Below are positions 27,538-36,209 of a DNA stretch of 64,000 bases, one piece after another. Made by a program: the position numbers and the translations under genes. The notes below the pieces were generated by a model, which worked only from the letters and a program-made list of their open reading frames with translations, ran no database searches and was not told the origin of the DNA. Source of the DNA: Pseudomonas viridiflava (GTDB lineage Bacteria; Pseudomonadota; Gammaproteobacteria; Pseudomonadales; Pseudomonadaceae); assembly GCF_900582625.1 (NCBI RefSeq), contig NZ_UTIQ01000199.1, forward strand, positions 434,001 through 498,000. The letters are read 5' to 3'. The number at the start of each line of letters is the position of its first letter. Position 1 is the stretch's first letter.

Positions 27538-29003
27538 TGCAGCGGCTCCACACAATCGACCAGCCCCGCCGCCTGCGCCACGCTCAGCGCCCGACGCGGC
27601 GGACGCAGCGTCGGCCTTGGCAATGCCGACAACGCCAGGCCACTGCGGGCGCTGACCAGTGCGCGCAGTGAATCCCAGCACGGCTGGCCCTGACAGGGGC
27701 CCATGCCGCACGAGGTCAGGCGCTTGATCACTTCCAAGTCAGTAATGCCCTGCTCCACCAGCGCCTGCACCTCATGGCACGACACATCGAAACACGGGCA
27801 CAGCAACGCGGCATGGCGCGAGGCGGCGGCTACCGGCAATGGCTCATCCGCCAATGCTGCCGAGCCGACGGTACGCAGGCGGCTGTCGCGCATTTCCCGC
27901 AGTTGCAGCAAGCCATCGGCGCGGCTTTGGAAACTCAGGCTCGCGTCAGCCAACCACGGCCCCGCGTGCACAACGGCATCACAGGCCACACGGTCAGCGA
28001 ACCGCACAGCCATTACGTGATGGCGTCCTTCCACGCGGTGCAGCTGCGCTACCGAGCGCACGGCGACCACGTTGACGCCGAGTTCGGTCAGGCGCGCAGC
28101 GACGGCGTTTTCATCCCCCGTACCGACCACCACCACCCGCGCACCCGGTGCCACGGCCTGTTCGTGGGCCATAAGCAATGCGGTTCGCGCATCCATTACC
28201 CCAGGCAGCCAGATGCCCGGCACCACCGGCGGGCAGGCGCGGCGGCCAGTGGCCAGAATGATCTCGTCAGCCTCCAGTGCCACGGCACCCACTGTTGCGT
28301 CGTGTGGCGCGCCAAGCAGCAGTTCGCCCTCGCGGTAGGCGCCAAACACCTCGACGCCAGTCACCAGCTGCACGCGTTCATCCAGTTGCGGACCCGGCGT
28401 ACCGAAACTTTGCGCATAGCGCGCCACACCATGGCCTCGGGTTACCAGCACCACGCTGCGCCCCGCCGCAGCGGCTCTGTTGGCAGCGGCGCAGCCGGCC
28501 GGGCCCGCGCCGATTACCAGCACATCGGCACTCAGGCGCCGGGGCGTCGGCACCGCTATCTGCCCGATACGCTCAGGCGGCTTCGCCGAGCCGGCGAGAA
28601 ACGCCAGCAGCGCTTCCCAGCGCTGAAACAAGGCAGTTCCGCTGGGCACCAGGTTGGTGTGTTCGAAGCCGCCCTGAATCCAGCGGGCCGGAATCAGGCG
28701 CGACAAACGCAGCACATCAAGGGCCGGCGTCGGCCAGCAGTTCTGCATCTCCACCTTGGCCCCGGCCGTAACGGGCAGCAGGTCCAGGCGCTCGTTCGGC
28801 ACGCCATTCACACGCGCCAGAACGCCGGCCACGTAGCTGCCGGAGTAGCCCAGCGGCCGGTGTGATTTGCGCGTCCAGGCCAGGGTGCGAATGCCATTGG
28901 CCAGCAGCGCGGTCGCCAGGCTTTCGCCCTGACGGCCTTGAACGCGGCGGCCGTTCCAGAAGAACTCGAGCACCTGCGGGTTGGCGTGGGCCAGCCGAGT
29001 CAT
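27534..29003 (-). CDS. Opine-oxidase/SoxA-like FAD protein with C-terminal BFD-type iron-sulfur domain
   Basis: Protein of 489 residues. Residues 1-95 resemble the N-terminus of sarcosine oxidase alpha (GESLATALLANGI, SHRPLGYSGSY), a ferredoxin-like fold without cluster cysteines. An FAD/NAD domain follows at about 150-400 (VLVIGAGPAGCAAANRAA, VVVVGTGDEN). The C-terminus has a BFD-like [2Fe-2S] motif with CPCFDVS and CGMGPCQGQPC. The glycine-cleavage-T-like half of SoxA is absent. The gene overlaps both neighbours by four bases, so translation with the SoxB-like subunit is coupled. Confidence 0.82.
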   Translation of the reverse strand: MTRLAHANPQVLEFFWNGRRVQGRQGESLATALLANGIRTLAWTRKSHRPLGYSGSYVAGVLARVNGVPNERLDLLPVTAGAKVEMQNCWPTPALDVLRLSRLIPARWIQGGFEHTNLVPSGTALFQRWEALLAFLAGSAKPPERIGQIAVPTPRRLSADVLVIGAGPAGCAAANRAAAAGRSVVLVTRGHGVARYAQSFGTPGPQLDERVQLVTGVEVFGAYREGELLLGAPHDATVGAVALEADEIILATGRRACPPVVPGIWLPGVMDARTALLMAHEQAVAPGARVVVVGTGDENAVAARLTELGVNVVAVRSVAQLHRVEGRHHVMAVRFADRVACDAVVHAGPWLADASLSFQSRADGLLQLREMRDSRLRTVGSAALADEPLPVAAASRHAALLCPCFDVSCHEVQALVEQGITDLEVIKRLTSCGMGPCQGQPCWDSLRALVSARSGLALSALPRPTLRPPRRALSVAQAAGLVDCVEPLQ

Positions 29004-29815
29004 GCCGCGGCCCTTTTAGCTTTGCGCTGGGCCATGATGCTGATGCACAGCATGATGATCGACAGCAGGGTCATCAGCGTGGCGACCACGGCAATCAGCG
29101 GATCGATTTCCGAGCGCAGCGAGCTGAACATTTTCTTGGTCAGGGTGGAGCTGTCGCCGCCGCTTATAAACAGCGACACCACCGCTTCATCCAGGGAAAT
29201 GGCGAAGGCAAACATTGCCGCTGCAATGACCGAAAAACGAATCTGCGGCAGCGTCACATCGAAGAACGCGCGCAGTCGCGTGGCGCCCAAAATGCAGGCC
29301 GCCTGCTCCTGGGTCATGTCGTAACTGCGCAGGCCGGCGCTGACGTTGATCACCACATAGGGCAAGGCCAGCAGCGTATGCGCCAGCACCAGACCGGGAA
29401 TGGTGTTGTTCAGGTCAAAGCGGGCATAGACAAAGAACAGGCCGATGGCGATAAAAATGGTCGGCACGATCATCGGCGCCATCATCAGACCCCGCAGCAC
29501 GCCGGTTACCCGCGACTGGGTGACGTGCAGCGAATACGCCGCCGCCGTGCCCAGAGTGGTCGCCAGCAACATGGTCAGCGTTGCGGTCAGCAGCGACACA
29601 CCGGTAGCGCTGCGCCATTCCAGCGAGGCGAAATAGCTAAAGAACGGCTCCAGGCTGAACGACTTCGGTGGAAAGCTCAGGTAGCGCGCATCCGACAGCG
29701 ACATGGGAATCACGATCAGCGTCGGCAACACCAGAAACGCCATGGTCGCCAGTACCAACACGTAGAGCCACGCGCCGGTCACCGCCGCCAGCAGGTTTTG
29801 TTTGAGTCGGGCCAT
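29000..29815 (-). CDS. ABC transporter permease, PotC type
   Basis: Inner-membrane permease of 271 residues with six membrane segments. The EAA-loop region is QEQAACILGATRLRAFFDVTLPQ, which contacts the ATPase. It resembles PotC/PotI of spermidine and putrescine importers. It overlaps the oxidase gene by four bases and follows its partner permease by three bases, so transport and oxidation are one transcriptional unit. Confidence 0.9.
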   Translation of the reverse strand: MARLKQNLLAAVTGAWLYVLVLATMAFLVLPTLIVIPMSLSDARYLSFPPKSFSLEPFFSYFASLEWRSATGVSLLTATLTMLLATTLGTAAAYSLHVTQSRVTGVLRGLMMAPMIVPTIFIAIGLFFVYARFDLNNTIPGLVLAHTLLALPYVVINVSAGLRSYDMTQEQAACILGATRLRAFFDVTLPQIRFSVIAAAMFAFAISLDEAVVSLFISGGDSSTLTKKMFSSLRSEIDPLIAVVATLMTLLSIIMLCISIMAQRKAKRAAA

Positions 29816-29818
29816 GAT

Positions 29819-30697
29819 TTACTCGCTGCGCCGGCTGAGGCCGACGCTCTTCTTGACGATAAACAACATAAGCAAGGTGGCCACCAGCAACACCACGCCC
29901 AGCGAAGAGGCGGCGCCCCAGTTCGCATACATCGACACATCGCTTTCGATGCGCATCGAGATCATCTGCACCTTGCCGCCGCCCAACAGCGCCGGCGTCA
30001 CGTAAAAGCCCAGGGTGATCACGAACACCAGCGTGGCACCGGCCGCCAGGCCCGGCAGCGACAGCGGCAGAAACACATCACGAAAGGCCCGCGACGGTGA
30101 CGCGCCAAAGGTGGCGGCCGCCTGGTTGTAAATCGGGTCGATGCTTTTCATCGCCGCAAACAGCGGCAGAATCATGAACGGCAACATGATGTGCACCATG
30201 CCGATCACCGTGCCGGTGAGGTTGTGCACCAGCGACAGCGGCGCATCGGTCAGGCCCAGGCTCATCAGCAGATCGTTGGCGATGCCACGGCGCTGCAGAA
30301 TGATCAGCCAGGCGTAGGTGCGCACCAGCAGCGACGTCCACAGCGACACCAGCAGCAGCGCCATGGCCAGATTGGCCAGCCAGCGCGAGCCTTTGATCAT
30401 GAAATAGGCGTAGGGGTAGCCGATCAGCACGCAAACCAGCGTGACGATGATGCTGATCTTGAAGGTCTGCACAAAGGTCAGAACGTAAATCGGCTCCAGC
30501 AAGCGCGTGTAGTTTTCGATGGTCAACTGGCCTTCAGCGTCGAACAGTGACAGCCAGAATAGCCAGCCAATCGGCAGCACAAACGTCAGCAACACCAGCA
30601 GCAGTGCAGGCAGCCCGGTACCGAACAGAAACCAGCGCTCACGCCGGCCGGCGCCGCGCAGTTCGCGCGCGTTCAGCGCGTTGGCGCCGGCGCTCAT
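29819..30697 (-). CDS. ABC transporter permease, PotB type
   Basis: Permease of 292 residues with six predicted membrane segments and an EAA loop near AAATFGASPSRAFRDVFLPLSLP. It resembles PotB/PotH. Its start overlaps the ATPase gene's stop. With the PotC-type protein it forms the translocation channel for a polyamine-like or other amine substrate. Confidence 0.9.
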   Translation of the reverse strand: MSAGANALNARELRGAGRRERWFLFGTGLPALLLVLLTFVLPIGWLFWLSLFDAEGQLTIENYTRLLEPIYVLTFVQTFKISIIVTLVCVLIGYPYAYFMIKGSRWLANLAMALLLVSLWTSLLVRTYAWLIILQRRGIANDLLMSLGLTDAPLSLVHNLTGTVIGMVHIMLPFMILPLFAAMKSIDPIYNQAAATFGASPSRAFRDVFLPLSLPGLAAGATLVFVITLGFYVTPALLGGGKVQMISMRIESDVSMYANWGAASSLGVVLLVATLLMLFIVKKSVGLSRRSE

Positions 30698-31776
30698 TGG
30701 TCGTCTCCCACCACCAGCGTGTCTTGCAGGTGCAGGCCGAGCACCACGGCTTCGCCACGCTCAGGCAAACGGTTGCTTTCCGAGCTGCGGGTAGGCCGGC
30801 GAATGGCCACGGCCATGCCCTCGCCCAGGTCGATCTGCACCAACTGGCTTTCGCCCTGGAAAATCACATCGCTCACGCGACCGTGCAGCAGGTTGTAGTC
30901 GCTGGCATCGGCCGTGACGAATTGCAGCTTCTCGGGGCGCACCACAAGGCTCGGATTCTTCACGCTGGCGGCCACGCTGGCACCGCGCACCGGGCGGCCC
31001 TGAAACAGCGGCTGGCCGTCTTGCAGGGCGATCGGCAGGCAGGACGATTCGCCGACGAACTCGGCGATAAAGCGGTTGGCCGGACGCTCGTACAGGTTCA
31101 CCGGCGTATCGATCTGGCGAATGCGGCCCTGGCTCATCACAGCAATGCGGTCGGACATGGTCAGCGCTTCGCGCTGGTCGTGGGTGACGTAAACCACCGT
31201 CATGCCCAGGCGTTCATGCAACCGGCGCAGCTCCAGCTGCATGGTTTCGCGCAGGCGTTTGTCGAGGGCCGAAAGCGGTTCGTCCATCAACAGAATTTTC
31301 GGTTCAAAGACAATGGCGCGGGCCAGGGCGATACGCTGGCGCTGCCCGCCCGACATTTCGGTAATGCCGCGTTCGATCAAGTGATCCAGCTCCACAGTCG
31401 CCAGCGCCGCTTCTACGCGCTTGCGAATGTCAGTGCGCTTGAAACCGCGCAGCTTCAGCGGATACGCCACGTTCTGGAACACGTTCATATGCGGGAACAG
31501 CGCGTAGCTCTGGAACATCATGCCCACGTCGCGCTTGTGCGGCGGCTCGAACACCATCTCGCGGCCAGCAAAGCGAATGCTGCCGGCATCCGGGCGCACA
31601 AACCCGGCCAGTGCCATCAGCAGCGTGGTTTTGCCGGAACCGGAGGAACCGAGCAAAGACAGGAATTCGCCGCTTTTGATATTCAGCGAAACATCATCCA
31701 ACGCAGCAAAGCTGTCGTAGGTCTTGGTCAGGTTCTCGATGTCGATGGACATCGAAAGTTTATGTTCTTGGGACAT
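30694..31776 (-). CDS. ABC transporter ATP-binding protein, PotA type
   Basis: ATPase of 360 residues. Walker A is GSSGSGKTT, the Q-loop is MMFQSYALF, the signature is MSGGQRQRIALARA, Walker B is ILLMDEPLSALD and the switch histidine is in YVTHD. A C-terminal TOBE domain follows (LVVRPEKLQF). It powers import through the two adjacent permeases. The start could be 31776 or the in-frame ATG at 31752; neither has a strong Shine-Dalgarno sequence. Confidence 0.92.
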   Translation of the reverse strand: MSQEHKLSMSIDIENLTKTYDSFAALDDVSLNIKSGEFLSLLGSSGSGKTTLLMALAGFVRPDAGSIRFAGREMVFEPPHKRDVGMMFQSYALFPHMNVFQNVAYPLKLRGFKRTDIRKRVEAALATVELDHLIERGITEMSGGQRQRIALARAIVFEPKILLMDEPLSALDKRLRETMQLELRRLHERLGMTVVYVTHDQREALTMSDRIAVMSQGRIRQIDTPVNLYERPANRFIAEFVGESSCLPIALQDGQPLFQGRPVRGASVAASVKNPSLVVRPEKLQFVTADASDYNLLHGRVSDVIFQGESQLVQIDLGEGMAVAIRRPTRSSESNRLPERGEAVVLGLHLQDTLVVGDDQ

Positions 31777-31866
31777 GCTCACACTCGGCACAGTGGACGT
31801 CTTGCGCCCTTTTTCGTAGATGAGGCGCCTGGGCGCCCCACCCCGTTCAACAGATCAATGCACAGC

Positions 31867-32901
31867 TTACTTGGCCACAAACAGGGCGAACCGTTGACGC
31901 ACCGCCTCCTGGTTTTTCACCCACCACTCAGGCGAAACGGCGACCACTTTGTCGATGTTCTGCGGTGAAGTGGGCAGGCGCGCCGCCAGCTCTTCGGTGA
32001 TGATGGGCAGCTCATACGCCTTGGCGTTCACTGGCGAGTACGGAATCAACGTCGCCAGTTTGGCCTGGCTTTGCGGCAGCATGATCTGGGCAATCAGTTT
32101 CATCGCCAGTTCCTTGTTGGCGGCGCCCTTGGGCACGATCAGGCAGTCATGGCTCAACAAAGCGCCGTCGAAGCTGTAGTCCACCGGTTCGCCGCTGGCT
32201 TTCACATCGCTGACGCGACCATTCCAGATCGCCAGGAAATCCACTTCACGGCTGCGCAGCAGTTGCGCCGAATCGGCACCGGCGCTCCACCAGTTCACCA
32301 CCTGCGGCTTGATGCGCTCGAGCACCTTGATCGCCCGTTCCACGTCCAGCGGATACAGGTCTTTGGGCGCCACACCATCGCCAAGCAGCGCCGCTTCCAT
32401 GGTCAGCCATGGCTGGCGATACAAGGCACGGGCGCCCTTCACGTTCGGGTCGAAAAACTGCTGCCAGTTCTTCGCCACTGGCGCGCCGGTGTCATCGGCC
32501 CAAGCCACCACGGTGGCGTAAGCGTGGCTGGCAATCCAGTGGCTGGAGACCACGCTCTTGTCGACATCCTTGGCATTGATCACCGAGTAATCCAGCGGCT
32601 CGGCCAGGCCTTCCTGCTGGGCCTGGGCGCATTCGGTGCTGCCCAGTTCCACCACATCCCACTTCGGTTTGCCCGACATAACCTGGGCACGCACGGCCGC
32701 CAGGCCGTCCATGTTGTCTTCCTTGATGGTCACGCCCAGGGCTTTGGCTGCCGGCTCCAGATAGGCTTTGCGCTCAGCGTCTTGCAAGGCGCCGCCCCAG
32801 CCGGAGAACGTCAGGCTGTCGGCCACGGCCGAAAAACTTGCGCCCACTGCCAAGGCCGCAACGATGGCCGTGTGCATCATGGTTTTGTGTATGCGTTTCA
32901 T
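31867..32901 (-). CDS. Periplasmic substrate-binding protein, PotD-like, second of a tandem pair
   Basis: Exported binding protein of 344 residues. The signal peptide ends near residue 27 (GASFSAVA). The mature start is SLTFSGWGGALQDAERKAYL, characteristic of the PotD/F-like extracellular solute-binding family 1. It delivers substrate to the permeases. It is strongly similar to the protein at 32914-33945 (shared segment KEDNMDGLAAVRAQVMSGKP), so the pair arose by duplication and may have different ligand preferences. Confidence 0.9.
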   Translation of the reverse strand: MKRIHKTMMHTAIVAALAVGASFSAVADSLTFSGWGGALQDAERKAYLEPAAKALGVTIKEDNMDGLAAVRAQVMSGKPKWDVVELGSTECAQAQQEGLAEPLDYSVINAKDVDKSVVSSHWIASHAYATVVAWADDTGAPVAKNWQQFFDPNVKGARALYRQPWLTMEAALLGDGVAPKDLYPLDVERAIKVLERIKPQVVNWWSAGADSAQLLRSREVDFLAIWNGRVSDVKASGEPVDYSFDGALLSHDCLIVPKGAANKELAMKLIAQIMLPQSQAKLATLIPYSPVNAKAYELPIITEELAARLPTSPQNIDKVVAVSPEWWVKNQEAVRQRFALFVAK

Positions 32902-32913
32902 GCCAGCGCCCTT

Positions 32914-33945
32914 TTAGTTTTGGATAAACAGGTCGAAACGACGCTGCACTTCAGCCTGGTTGGCTTGCCACCAGACCGGATCGAAGAACACCACCTTGTC
33001 GAGGTTGGCCGGTGCAGTTGGCAAGGTCGCTGCCATATCCGCCGGAATGATGCCGGTGTCGTACGCCTTGGTATTGATTGGCGGATTGGGGATCAACGTC
33101 ACCAGTGTCGCCTGGCTGTGGGGCTTCATGATTTCGGCCACCAGCTTCATCGCCAGTTCTTTGTTCGGCGCGCCTTTGGGCACCACGACGCAGTCGTAAT
33201 CCACCAGCGCGTGCTGGTAGGTGAAGTCGACGTCGTCGCCGGATTTTTTCAGGTCTTCAACCCGCGAGGCCCAGATCGACAGCGCATCCACTTCACGGCT
33301 GCGCAGCAGTTGCGCCGAATCGGTGCCGCTGCGCCACCAGTTGACCACCTGCGGTTTGATGCGCTCGAGCACTTTGAAAGCTCGATCAACATCCAGCGGA
33401 TACAGCGCTTTGGGCGACACGCCATCGGCGATCAGCGCCAGTTCCAGCGTGGTGTACGGCTGGCGGTACATCGAGCGCGAAGCTTTAACTTCGGGGTCGA
33501 AAAACGCTTTCCAGGTTTTCGGTGTATTCGGCCCGGCGTCATTGGCCCAGGCCAGCACGGTGGAATAGGCGTTACTGGCGATCCAATTCTTACCGTAGAA
33601 ATTCTCGGCAACGCCGTCGGTGCTGATTACCGAATAATCCAGCGGCTCGGTCAGCCCTTGTTCCTGCGCCATGACACAGTCGTTGGAGGCCAATTCGACA
33701 ACGTCCCACTTCGGCTTGCCGGACATCACCTGCGCACGCACAGCGGCCAGGCCGTCCATGTTGTCTTCTTTGATGGTGATGCCCAGCGCCTTCTCTGCCG
33801 GCTTCAGATAAGCCGTGCGCTCAGCGTCTTGCAGCGCGCCGCCCCAGCCTGCAAATGTGACGGTTCCAGCAGCCTGCACCTGGGCCATGGAACACAGGGA
33901 AATGGCCGCAGCCAAGCCCGCCATACGTGTATTGATTGATCGCAT
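32914..33945 (-). CDS. Periplasmic substrate-binding protein, PotD-like, first of a tandem pair
   Basis: Binding protein of 343 residues with a signal peptide ending near AQVQA and mature start GTVTFAGWGGALQDAERTAYL. The ATG at 33945 is chosen because CAGGAG lies six bases before it, rather than a TTG two codons upstream. It is 12 bp upstream of its paralogue. Most differences between the pair fall in the C-terminal half, for example NSAGADSAQL-type versus RSGTDSAQL segments. Confidence 0.9.
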   Translation of the reverse strand: MRSINTRMAGLAAAISLCSMAQVQAAGTVTFAGWGGALQDAERTAYLKPAEKALGITIKEDNMDGLAAVRAQVMSGKPKWDVVELASNDCVMAQEQGLTEPLDYSVISTDGVAENFYGKNWIASNAYSTVLAWANDAGPNTPKTWKAFFDPEVKASRSMYRQPYTTLELALIADGVSPKALYPLDVDRAFKVLERIKPQVVNWWRSGTDSAQLLRSREVDALSIWASRVEDLKKSGDDVDFTYQHALVDYDCVVVPKGAPNKELAMKLVAEIMKPHSQATLVTLIPNPPINTKAYDTGIIPADMAATLPTAPANLDKVVFFDPVWWQANQAEVQRRFDLFIQN

Positions 33946-34062
33946 TTTCAACTCCTGAGCTTGTTGTAATTAGACAGTTGAATCGAACGCCCTGGGCGAC
34001 AGTGCCCACATCACTCTTGTTGTAGTCGCGGGGTGGCAAGCACCCTTCGCGTGCTGCTGCGC

Positions 34063-35400
34063 TTATTGCGCGTCTTTGAATCGGTACCACGCGTATGCCA
34101 ACCGCTGCCCGACGCGCAGGAACGGCTGAAAGGGGAAACGCTTTGGAATTCGGTGCAGAAAATCGACCCGGGTCGGGTGCTGTTCGCCGCTGACCATTTG
34201 CGCCAGACGCTTGCCAGCCTGCACCGAGAACGACACGCCGCTGCCCGCGTAGCCACCGGCGGAAAACACAGTGTCGGTGCCTGGCACACGGCAAACAAAA
34301 GGCAGCGAGTTTTCGCTGACGGCCACCCAACCGCCCCAGTTGTAATCCACCTCAATGCCGGCCAGCACCGGGAACTTGCGGCACAGCGCATCGTGCAGAT
34401 TCTGCCGGTGCTGGGGGTTCTCGGCGTCTTTGCCGGTGATGGCGCTGCGTCCGCCGAACAGAATGCGGTCGTCCGGCAGGCGGCGGTAATAAGAGAGCAG
34501 ATTTCGCGTGTCGAACATGCATTCGCTGCCCGGCAAGCTGTGGCTTTTCTCGGCGGCGGTCAGCGGCCGGGTCACGATGATTTGCGAGTGCACCGGCAAT
34601 ACGCGGCCGGCAGTTGCCGGGTTTAGGGTCGGCGAGGTGTAGCCATTGGTGGCCACCACCACCTTGCGCGCCGTCACTACGCCGCCGGGTGTCTGCAGAC
34701 GGTGCACGCCGTTGGCGCTGGTCCAGCCCACCACGGGCGAGCCCACATGCACCGTGGCGCCAGCTTGGCGCGCCATGCGGTGCAGCCCCCACGCCAGCTT
34801 CAGCGGCTGCATGGAAAAGCCGTCGGGCATATACAGCGCACCAAACGACTCGGCGCCGGTGTGCACGCGTTGAACGTCGGCCGCACTGACCAGTTTGGCG
34901 CCGTATTTCAGCACGTCGTTGTACAACCCCACTTCACGCTTCAGCGCTTCGACATGCTTGGCATGGCTGGCCACCTTGAACACGCCATCGGGCTGCGCGT
35001 CGCAGCTGATCTGGCCGTCGCGAATCAGGCCGCGCACGGTGTTCAATCCCTCAGACATCTCATCGAAATAGGCTTTTGCCGTGGTCGCGCCGTAACGTTG
35101 AATCAGCTCCGACAGCGCCACTCGCCCACCGGAGATACGGGCGAAACTGCCGTTGCGGCCGCTGCAACCCCAGGCCACCTGATTGGCTTCGAGCACCAGT
35201 GCACGAACGCCATGCTCGCGTGCCAGGTGCAAAGCGCAGCTGAGGCCGGTATAGCCGGCGCCAATAATCGCCACGTCAACGTCTACAGCACCGCTCAGCG
35301 GGCCGTCGTCCTGCGGCGCGGCACCGGCCGTGTCCACCCAATAAGAGGGTGTATGCGGCGCGCCAACGCCAGGATGAGCATGGACAAGTGGATCGTACAA
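34063..35400 (-). CDS. FAD-dependent amine oxidase, PuuB/OrdL-like
   Basis: DAO-family oxidase of 445 residues. The FAD motif is VAIIGAGYTGLSCALHL, followed by NQVAWGCSGRNGSF, a conserved segment in gamma-glutamylputrescine oxidase (PuuB/OrdL) and related enzymes. It would oxidise an amine to an imine or aldehyde. The frame begins at a TTG at 35400 with GGAG six to seven bases upstream, which looks like the true start. It is the first gene of the transport and oxidation run, so the region 35401-35660 should contain the main promoter. Confidence 0.85.
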   Translation of the reverse strand: MYDPLVHAHPGVGAPHTPSYWVDTAGAAPQDDGPLSGAVDVDVAIIGAGYTGLSCALHLAREHGVRALVLEANQVAWGCSGRNGSFARISGGRVALSELIQRYGATTAKAYFDEMSEGLNTVRGLIRDGQISCDAQPDGVFKVASHAKHVEALKREVGLYNDVLKYGAKLVSAADVQRVHTGAESFGALYMPDGFSMQPLKLAWGLHRMARQAGATVHVGSPVVGWTSANGVHRLQTPGGVVTARKVVVATNGYTSPTLNPATAGRVLPVHSQIIVTRPLTAAEKSHSLPGSECMFDTRNLLSYYRRLPDDRILFGGRSAITGKDAENPQHRQNLHDALCRKFPVLAGIEVDYNWGGWVAVSENSLPFVCRVPGTDTVFSAGGYAGSGVSFSVQAGKRLAQMVSGEQHPTRVDFLHRIPKRFPFQPFLRVGQRLAYAWYRFKDAQ

Positions 35401-35462
35401 TTTATGCTCCGTATCGCTGTGCGATTTATGAATATCACTTAAACGATATACTTGAGCAGATA

Positions 35463-35476
35463 TTGACGTATGTCAA
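35463..35476. promoter_or_regulatory. FNR/ANR/DNR-like palindrome between oxidase and H-NOX genes
   Basis: The palindrome TTGAC-GTAT-GTCAA resembles variant FNR-family boxes (TTGAT-N4-ATCAA consensus). It is 63 bp upstream of the FAD oxidase start and 185 bp upstream of the H-NOX gene. The link to oxygen or nitric-oxide regulation is inference. Confidence 0.4.
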
Positions 35477-35660
35477 TCGAGAATTGTGTTTCGGTGGCAC
35501 GTGCGATCAAGGCGTGGCATAGCGGAAAAGCAGCGCCGACCCCAGATACACGGCAGGCGCAGGCGGCGCGTCACCTGCCGTCGCGTCACGCGCGCTACAA
35601 AACTTGCCGCCCCGCTCCGCGCCATCTATACCCACTACAGCCGATCAGTCGAAGGAATCG

Positions 35661-36209
35661 ATGATGCTGGGTATGGTATTCACCGAGTTCCTGGAAATGG
35701 TCGAGCAGCGCTATTCGCCCGCGCTGGCGGACCAGATGCTGAACGAAACTTCCCTGCCCAACGACGGCGCCTATACGGCTGTCGGCTATTACTCCCATGA
35801 AGAAATGCAGGCGCTGGTCGCCACACTGGCCAGGTTGACCGGCAGCAGTGTGTCGATGCTGGTCAAGGTCTACGGCGAATTCCTGTTCGAGCGCTTCGTT
35901 GAAACCTACCCGCAAATGCTCGCGCACTGCCATGACGCGTTCAGCCTGCTCGCCAGCGTGGATGGCCATGTGCATCAAGAGGTGCACAAGCTCTACCCGC
36001 ATGCGCAATTACCGTCGTTCGAAACCGCCGAGCACACGCCGCAGCATCTGGTGCTTATCTACCGGTCCAGCCGCGGGCTGGCTGACTTGGCCGAAGGTCT
36101 GATTCGTGGCTGCATTTACCACTACGGCGAAGCCATCCGCGTGCGCCGCCAGGACTTGCCCAGCGCGGCCGGCAGCAGCGCCACTCGCTTCGACATGACC
36201 CGCCAGTGA
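35661..36209 (+). CDS. H-NOX heme nitric-oxide sensor
   Basis: Stand-alone H-NOX (HNOB) protein of 182 residues, the standard length. The proximal heme ligand is H105 in GHVHQEVHKLY. The heme-propionate motif Y-x-S-x-R is Y134, S136 and R138 (IYRSSR). The family binds ferrous heme and senses NO, passing the signal to a partner protein. The start is the ATG at 35661 with GAAGGA before it. The next gene overlaps its stop codon, so the GGDEF-EAL protein is the expected partner. Confidence 0.92.
   Translation: MMLGMVFTEFLEMVEQRYSPALADQMLNETSLPNDGAYTAVGYYSHEEMQALVATLARLTGSSVSMLVKVYGEFLFERFVETYPQMLAHCHDAFSLLASVDGHVHQEVHKLYPHAQLPSFETAEHTPQHLVLIYRSSRGLADLAEGLIRGCIYHYGEAIRVRRQDLPSAAGSSATRFDMTRQ

Noticed and set aside
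26368..29003. Calling the oxidase pair hydrogen cyanide synthase (hcnBC) or sarcosine oxidase
   Set aside because: No hcnA-type gene and no SoxD/SoxG genes are present, the T-protein domain is missing, and the transporter context suggests amine catabolism.
30694..33945. Assigning spermidine or putrescine (potABCD) specificity
   Set aside because: The family match is clear but binding-pocket residues were not checked and the oxidases point to other amines as well.
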